From positions 2,542,320 to 2,606,319 of the forward strand of contig NC_009420.2 of assembly GCF_000002875.2 (NCBI RefSeq): a stretch of DNA of 64,000 bases, written 5' to 3'. Below are positions 59,101 to 64,000 of the stretch, one piece after another. The translations under genes and the position numbers were made by a program. Below the pieces are notes generated by a model. It saw nothing but the letters and a program-made list of their open reading frames with translations. It ran no database searches and had not been told where the DNA came from. Position 1 is the stretch's first letter. Every line of letters begins with the position of its first letter. Origin of the DNA: Leishmania infantum JPCM5 (taxonomy: Eukaryota; Euglenozoa; Kinetoplastea; Trypanosomatida; Trypanosomatidae).

Positions 59101-62100
59101 ACGAGTGGAATAACTTGCGCGTCGTCCGGAAGCGAGGCGGAGCGCCATAACGGTTTGTTCACAGAAAAACAAGGACTAAACGCGATGAAAACAAAGTCGA
59201 TCCGCCGCATCCATCACCGGCACCAGAGCAGCAGATGCACATAAAAAAAAAAAACAGAACATCCACAGAATAGAGACAAGAGAACAAGAGTCAGCCACAA
59301 GCGAGAAACCATTGAACACGAAACACTGCGAGGCCACAGGGTGAATAGAAGGAGAAAAAAGAAAAAAAGCAGACGAAGGCGAGGGGTGAAGGGAGAAAGG
59401 CGCACTAACCGATGGGTGGTGCACAAGTACACGCGTGCAACATCGCAAACAAAAACACGGACAACAACAGTGCCAAAACGCAAGGAGGCCCGCACAGCCA
59501 CACAGACGGGGCACCTCGCAAACAAAAAGCCTCACAAGAGAAGAAAGGAGAGAAGATAATTGAGAAGCAACCACGTCAGTGGAGGAGAGGCGATGAACGG
59601 GAGACGACAACAGCAATAAAAGACAGGCGGTATGCCGAAAGAGTGCACAAATCTATGAAGACGAGAGAAATAAGAGTACGGCAATCATCCGTGCACGCGT
59701 GTGCATACAAGGCTAAGTCAAGCCCGGCCACCGTTTTCCCTCTTTTTCCGCGAAAAAGAAGGCAAGCGTCCGTGGACAAAAATAAGAGAGATAAAACAAA
59801 CAAATGCCGTCGCGCACCACAAGAGGATTCACCGGTGTGTGCCTGCTTTATCCTCGTATAGGTACGGCGGCCTGTGCGGCAGCCACGCACTCTTCCATCA
59901 CGAACGACGAGAGACACAAAGCAAAAAAAAAAACTAGTACAGCAAGACAAGAAATGGATAAGATACGGAAGAGCATTTCAGGGCCCTGTACCTGGGCAAG
60001 AGCTCGGCTATCCACGGCGGTCACCGCCTCCACAGGCCACCACTGGAGCACGTGACAAGTCCTGCATCGGCTCTGATAAGTCAAAGCAGGTGCGAAGAAG
60101 AAAACAGAGCCGACGACAGAGACCAAAAGCAAGCATAAGGCAAAGAGAAGAGCGAATGGTGTCGAAAACAAGTCTTTCCCCCCACCACCAGCAGCGTTGC
60201 CCAGGACGAGAGCCCACCACCCATCCCTGCTAGACCAGGAGACGCACACGAGTATCGATGACACGTCGAGGCGCTTTGGGGGAACGAAAAGGAAAAAAAA
60301 GGCCGACGAGAGGTAAAGGTGCGCTAGGGTATAGAAGAGAGCGAAGAAGACGAGTGGTGGTCACGTGTGTGTGTGATGGCTGGCGGAAAGATCGTGGCCA
60401 TGAGCACTCCGAGCGACCTTTGGCGAAGCGAAGACCAAGAGAGGAAAGAGAAAAAAAAGTATGAAGTCAGCGTGTGCACTGCGCAGGAGCCCCTTCCTAA
60501 CTGGGCTTTCGCTGTAAACGACCGAGAGGCATCTCAGCGCGGATCTGTGAGCTAGACCTGAAGAGGAAGAGGAAAACGTAGGTGGAGCTGGGATCGAGAA
60601 AGGGGTGGGAGAGGCGAGGAACGAAGCCCTTTCCGCGCCAATACAGACCAAAAACGCGAGAGCGGTGAAAGCTAGAAACGTAAAACGCTACGAGGAAAAA
60701 GAAAAAATAGAGAAAGTTGTTACATTGCGCATTGAGCAGGGCGGAAGACAGACTAGCACGAGCACGAGAAAAAGGAAAGGGGTGGAAGGAAAACGAACAA
60801 AAAAACACGCTGATGGATCAAAATGAAGCCGAGATAGAAGGGGGGCGGTCAAATAGAAAGAGGGGCTTTACCGGATACAAGTAGCCAGAACTCTTCAGGT
60901 GCGTTTTCCCTGCAAATGGCGTATGGCTTGCTGTGCTCCCAGCTTGAGCTCTGTTTCTGCGTTGAAATCCTACACGTCTGCGGGTCGTTGTCGTCACCGG
61001 CCCCACCCCACCCCCACAGACGGTACGCATAACCATAAAAGAGGAAGGGGGTGGGGGGTGGAAAGAATGATGGCATTCGCGTCGCACCACCACCACCCCT
61101 CCAAAGAAGTTGTTCCGCGCATACACCCTCTACGCACGGCTGCACTGATTCCAACTCTCTCACAGCATCAATCTCCCTATCTCGTCAAGGGCCGCATGCA
61201 CGCATGAAGGCATAGAGAAAATGTACAGAGACGAAGAACACCAACATGTCTGCATCCTGTGTTAGTGAACATGCGTCAACGCACGGACGAGCTCACACCT
61301 ACGGCTGCACGCACAAGAGAACCGTACAGGAAAAGAAAAACAAAACGAAAGAGGGGCAATGGAATCACATAACAGCATCAGAAGGAAGAAAAGCGGTCGT
61401 GCACTGGAGGTTCGAGCTGGTTGGCGGCACGTACTCCGTCACCTTCAAATGCAACTTACAAAAATGAAAGGCGACAAAAAGAAAAGCACGTGAGCCGGGA
61501 ATGAAAACCGTGAAAAGAACGAGAAGAAGATGCCCACATTTTCGAATTTTTCTCTTGTGTAGCGTAGTTTTTCTTGACACACGGAGCAGCAACGCAATGA
61601 GATGTAGGGAGAGCGAGAGAGGAAGAAGGCTGTGGTTGCTGTGAAACACGCTGGACCGTTTTCAGAGTCGACACTCAACGCGAGTTCAAACTGAAGGCAG
61701 AGGAAGGAAGGGAGTACAAGCCGAATGAGGCGAGAGAACGGGAGGCTCAGAGCGCGCGGATAAGCCAAGTTGGCGCCATTAACGAACACCAAGCGCAGGT
61801 ACCGCCTGCTCAAGGAAGAGGGAGTGCCACACCTACATGCTCACAGAGAAAAGGTATAAGTTACAGGGTTAAGTGGCAGTCCTCACAACGACCCTCCGGC
61901 TGCTACCTTAAATCCCGTGCTTCACACTCGCGGGGTAGCTGAGTTGACGGAGTGCGAAAGAAAGGGAGAGAAGACGGCATAGCTGTGGTGTAACAGAGAA
62001 GATACTGCGCCAAGACGCTGGCATGCGAAGGCGGTATAGGCCCCCAGTGCATAGCCACGACGACGACAGCAGCTACACATGAGGAAGAGATCACGCGTGG

Positions 62101-62952
62101 CCTTTTCTTTTTTCCTTTTTGTTGCGCATCTCCTCTCACGCTGTCCCTTGTTCAGCTATGCACATCCACATTTCTCTCGCACATCTTCCCCTTCCGCTTT
62201 TATTTTTCCTTTCTTTTCCGGATCGATTGGGCAGCTGCAGCCACGCTGTGACGCTGAAGCATCACGCTGTGTTCCCATCGGTGGCACATGTTGAAGCATG
62301 TAAAGGTTGGAAAAAAGAAGAGACACACGAAAAGGGAACATTAAAAAGGTAGCGTGAAACGATAATACACGTAAGAGCAAGAAAAGAAAAAGAGGAAAAA
62401 TTGGAGGTTTGAGGTCTACTACGAAAATGCACAACGATGGCCTGGATCGTACAATGGTGAATGTGAAGGCACACTCACGCAGCAAACAGAGAAAAATAAA
62501 GAGCGCACTCCCTTAGAATAGAAAGATGTTGCTTCCAGTTTGGGTGCCTTTCTCATCCTTTCGTGCGCACACCTTCGGAAGTTGAGTGGCGGAGACGAGA
62601 TTGAAGGGTTCAGCGACGCAAAACCTGTGACTCCGACTCACTGTATCATCTGCTCCCCTGTGTAAAAGCCAACGGATGTACACACTGAGCCTTCTCCCAC
62701 TTACCTCAGCAACGTTCAAACTAAAAATCAAGCGAAAGCGAGGGCGAGAGAGACAGCAACAACAACAAAAAAAAAACAATACAAAGACACGAAGACACAC
62801 ACAAGACGTACGTCCCACACTATCAAGCACCAGCACTCAGACAGAGAAGACGTGTAGTAAACTCGTAATGGCACATTAGACAACTAAGGAACAGACAACA
62901 CATACAAAGAGAAAAAAGGGAGATGAAATCGAAACGTAAGAAGTTCCTGCGC

Positions 62953-62972
62953 GATATATATATATATATATG
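62953..62972. repeat. (TA)n microsatellite
   Basis: About ten TA units in a purine-rich plus-strand context within the gene-free right end. Confidence 0.85.
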
Positions 62973-64000
62973 TAGGAGGGAAGATAGCGAGGAAAGGACG
63001 ACAGAGAGAGAGAGGAGGAGGTGCACAAGCAAATAACGTCAGTCAAGAACAACACTTCACAGACCCTAAAAAAAAAGAGGACTAAGAGTTCTAGCATCAT
63101 ATGGGAAAGATATGTTAAACAGAACGATGAAAGAAAAGAGAATGATGCAGAGATAGGGAAGAAAAAAGGTGAAAAGACTGTCGTGTAGTGATTTTAGTTG
63201 TGTGTGTGTGTGTGTGTGTTTCGCTTGGCAGGTAAGTGTGGGCCTTCTGTTTTCTTTGTTTTTTTTTGGTACATCTCTGAGTTGACGTCGACCTACCTCT
63301 TCAGATAAGCTGAAGGAAACACCAAACACACGCGCATATGCAGAGCACGCCTTCAGCCGGCACCGAGTACGAAAGCAGCAAACAAAGGAACACGATGACA
63401 GAGAGGAGAAGAGAGACACGATTGTCGGAGAGATAATGGAACACGGAGACAAGCATTGAATAAACACACACACACACAGACGGAGAAGACCGAAAAAAAA
63501 GAGAAAAAGGCACGTCATCATCCCATACTTGGCAAACCAAAAAAGGCACTTGATTGAAAGCGGCGCGCTGTACAGCGATCGGGTAGTCGCCTCCGCAGAA
63601 CCATTAAGCGCTACACGGAGCCTTTCCGATCCCTCTTCTGTCTCTTCTCTCTACATATGTATTAATTTCGTGCTCTTTTCTGTAATGTTCCTACTATAGT
63701 GTGTGTGTGTGTGTGTGACGCCTTTGTGTCGTTTCCACGGTAGCGAGAGCGAGCACAGGTGAGCGGGCTGTCGCTGTCATCGCGGTTGTTGTTGCTTGGA
63801 TGTGTACTCCCGCGGGGCGTGCTCGCCGCCGAGGTAGGAAACGAAATGCACCATGCATTGAAAAGCGAAAGGAAAAGGCGAAGAGAAACATGAAAGAAGC
63901 ACATGATGTAGCACTCACGCAAATTCATGCGCACAATAAGATAAAAAAGAAAAGCAACACCAAGAGAGAAGACATGAACAGAACAGAGAAAGTGCACGCG

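Larger units (their letters stand above)
56157..64000. other. 7.8 kb right-hand region without a recognisable gene
   Basis: From the AP-1 beta start to the window edge no frame on either strand has conserved-looking protein. The longest minus-strand frames (177-198 codons at 56853-56320 and 58911-58315) are Phe/Leu/Ser/Cys/Arg-rich. From about 57 kb the plus strand is markedly purine-rich (aga, gaa and aaa runs), so the transcript sense is pyrimidine-rich. Microsatellites occur at 62953-62972 (TA), 63200-63219 and 63700-63717 (GT). No SIDER copy, tRNA-like fold or strand switch was recognised. It is most simply the very long 3' UTR of a gene beyond the edge plus spacer. Confidence 0.55.

Noticed and set aside
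1..64000. tRNA, rRNA, snoRNA cluster, CRISPR array or prophage
   Set aside because: No T-loop-like GTTCGA context with matching stem, no regularly spaced repeats, and no phage-type genes were found by eye. Short structured RNAs cannot be excluded without a covariance search.
1..64000. Strand-switch region
   Set aside because: Every supported gene is on the minus strand and the purine bias of the spacers agrees with that up to the right edge.

Overview
The window looks like nuclear chromosomal DNA of a Leishmania-type trypanosomatid. About twenty intronless protein genes lie head to tail on the minus strand, as in one polycistronic directional gene cluster. They are separated by long, pyrimidine-rich (in mRNA sense) UTRs full of CA/GT and TA microsatellites, and several starts are preceded by a polypyrimidine tract and an AG suited to trans-splicing. 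Short SIDER2-type retroposon relics, typical of Leishmania, recur in the 3' UTRs. Gene content and order (Z-alpha-like protein, SAS6-like, iPGAM, cap methyltransferase MTr1, ORC5-like, RFC subunit, prolyl oligopeptidase, OSCP, beta-adaptin) agree with what I recall of Leishmania chromosome 36 and the syntenic part of T. brucei chromosome 10. I could not check this, and the species cannot be fixed from the window.

Layout, low to high coordinates (transcription runs right to left): 1-369, 5' part of a coiled-coil protein cut by the window edge; 2.9-5.2 kb, large Cys-rich protein; 8.4-9.5 kb, mitochondrial carrier with degenerate signatures; 11.4-12.6 kb, polytopic membrane protein; 13.6-14.1 kb, tandem Z-alpha-like winged-helix protein; 15.9-16.5 kb, SAS6-like head domain; 17.7-17.9 kb, 93-aa single-TM protein; 19.7-21.3 kb, cofactor-independent phosphoglycerate mutase; 22.8-24.0 kb, FtsJ-type cap methyltransferase; 25.5-26.0 kb, cytochrome b5/MAPR protein; 27.2-27.7 kb, coiled-coil protein; 29.1-30.2 kb, TMEM184/OST-alpha family protein; 31.5-32.9 kb, ORC5-like AAA+ protein; 33.8-34.0 kb, small basic protein, probably mitochondrial; 34.6-35.7 kb, clamp-loader subunit; 37.5-38.5 kb, mitochondrial carrier with an in-frame TAG; 39.7-43.8 kb, SPEF2/CPC1-like axonemal protein; 44.5-45.4 kb, membrane-associated protein of unknown function; 48.1-50.2 kb, prolyl oligopeptidase; 51.4-52.2 kb, ATP synthase OSCP; 53.9-56.2 kb, beta-adaptin without the ear; 56.2-64.0 kb, no recognisable gene.

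The neighbours share no single pathway, as is usual in trypanosomatid clusters, where expression is set after transcription through the UTRs. Recurring themes are DNA replication (ORC5-like next to an RFC subunit), the flagellum/basal body (SAS6-like, SPEF2-like, perhaps the small coiled-coil protein), mitochondrion (two carriers, OSCP, small basic protein, Z-alpha-like protein) and RNA capping (MTr1). Five SIDER2 copies, all in sense orientation, sit in the 3' UTRs of MTr1, the TMEM184-like gene, the broken carrier, POP and AP-1 beta. A second, more diverged repeat family is present at about 24.9 and 47.1 kb.

The points most worth a second look are the premature TAG in the carrier, the second repeat family with its possible retroposon remnant, a SIDER2 copy joined to a zinc-finger-like coding relic, the easily missed 85-aa basic protein, and the 7.8 kb gene-free right end. 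I found no tRNA, rRNA, CRISPR array, phage, or convincing wholly new multi-gene system.
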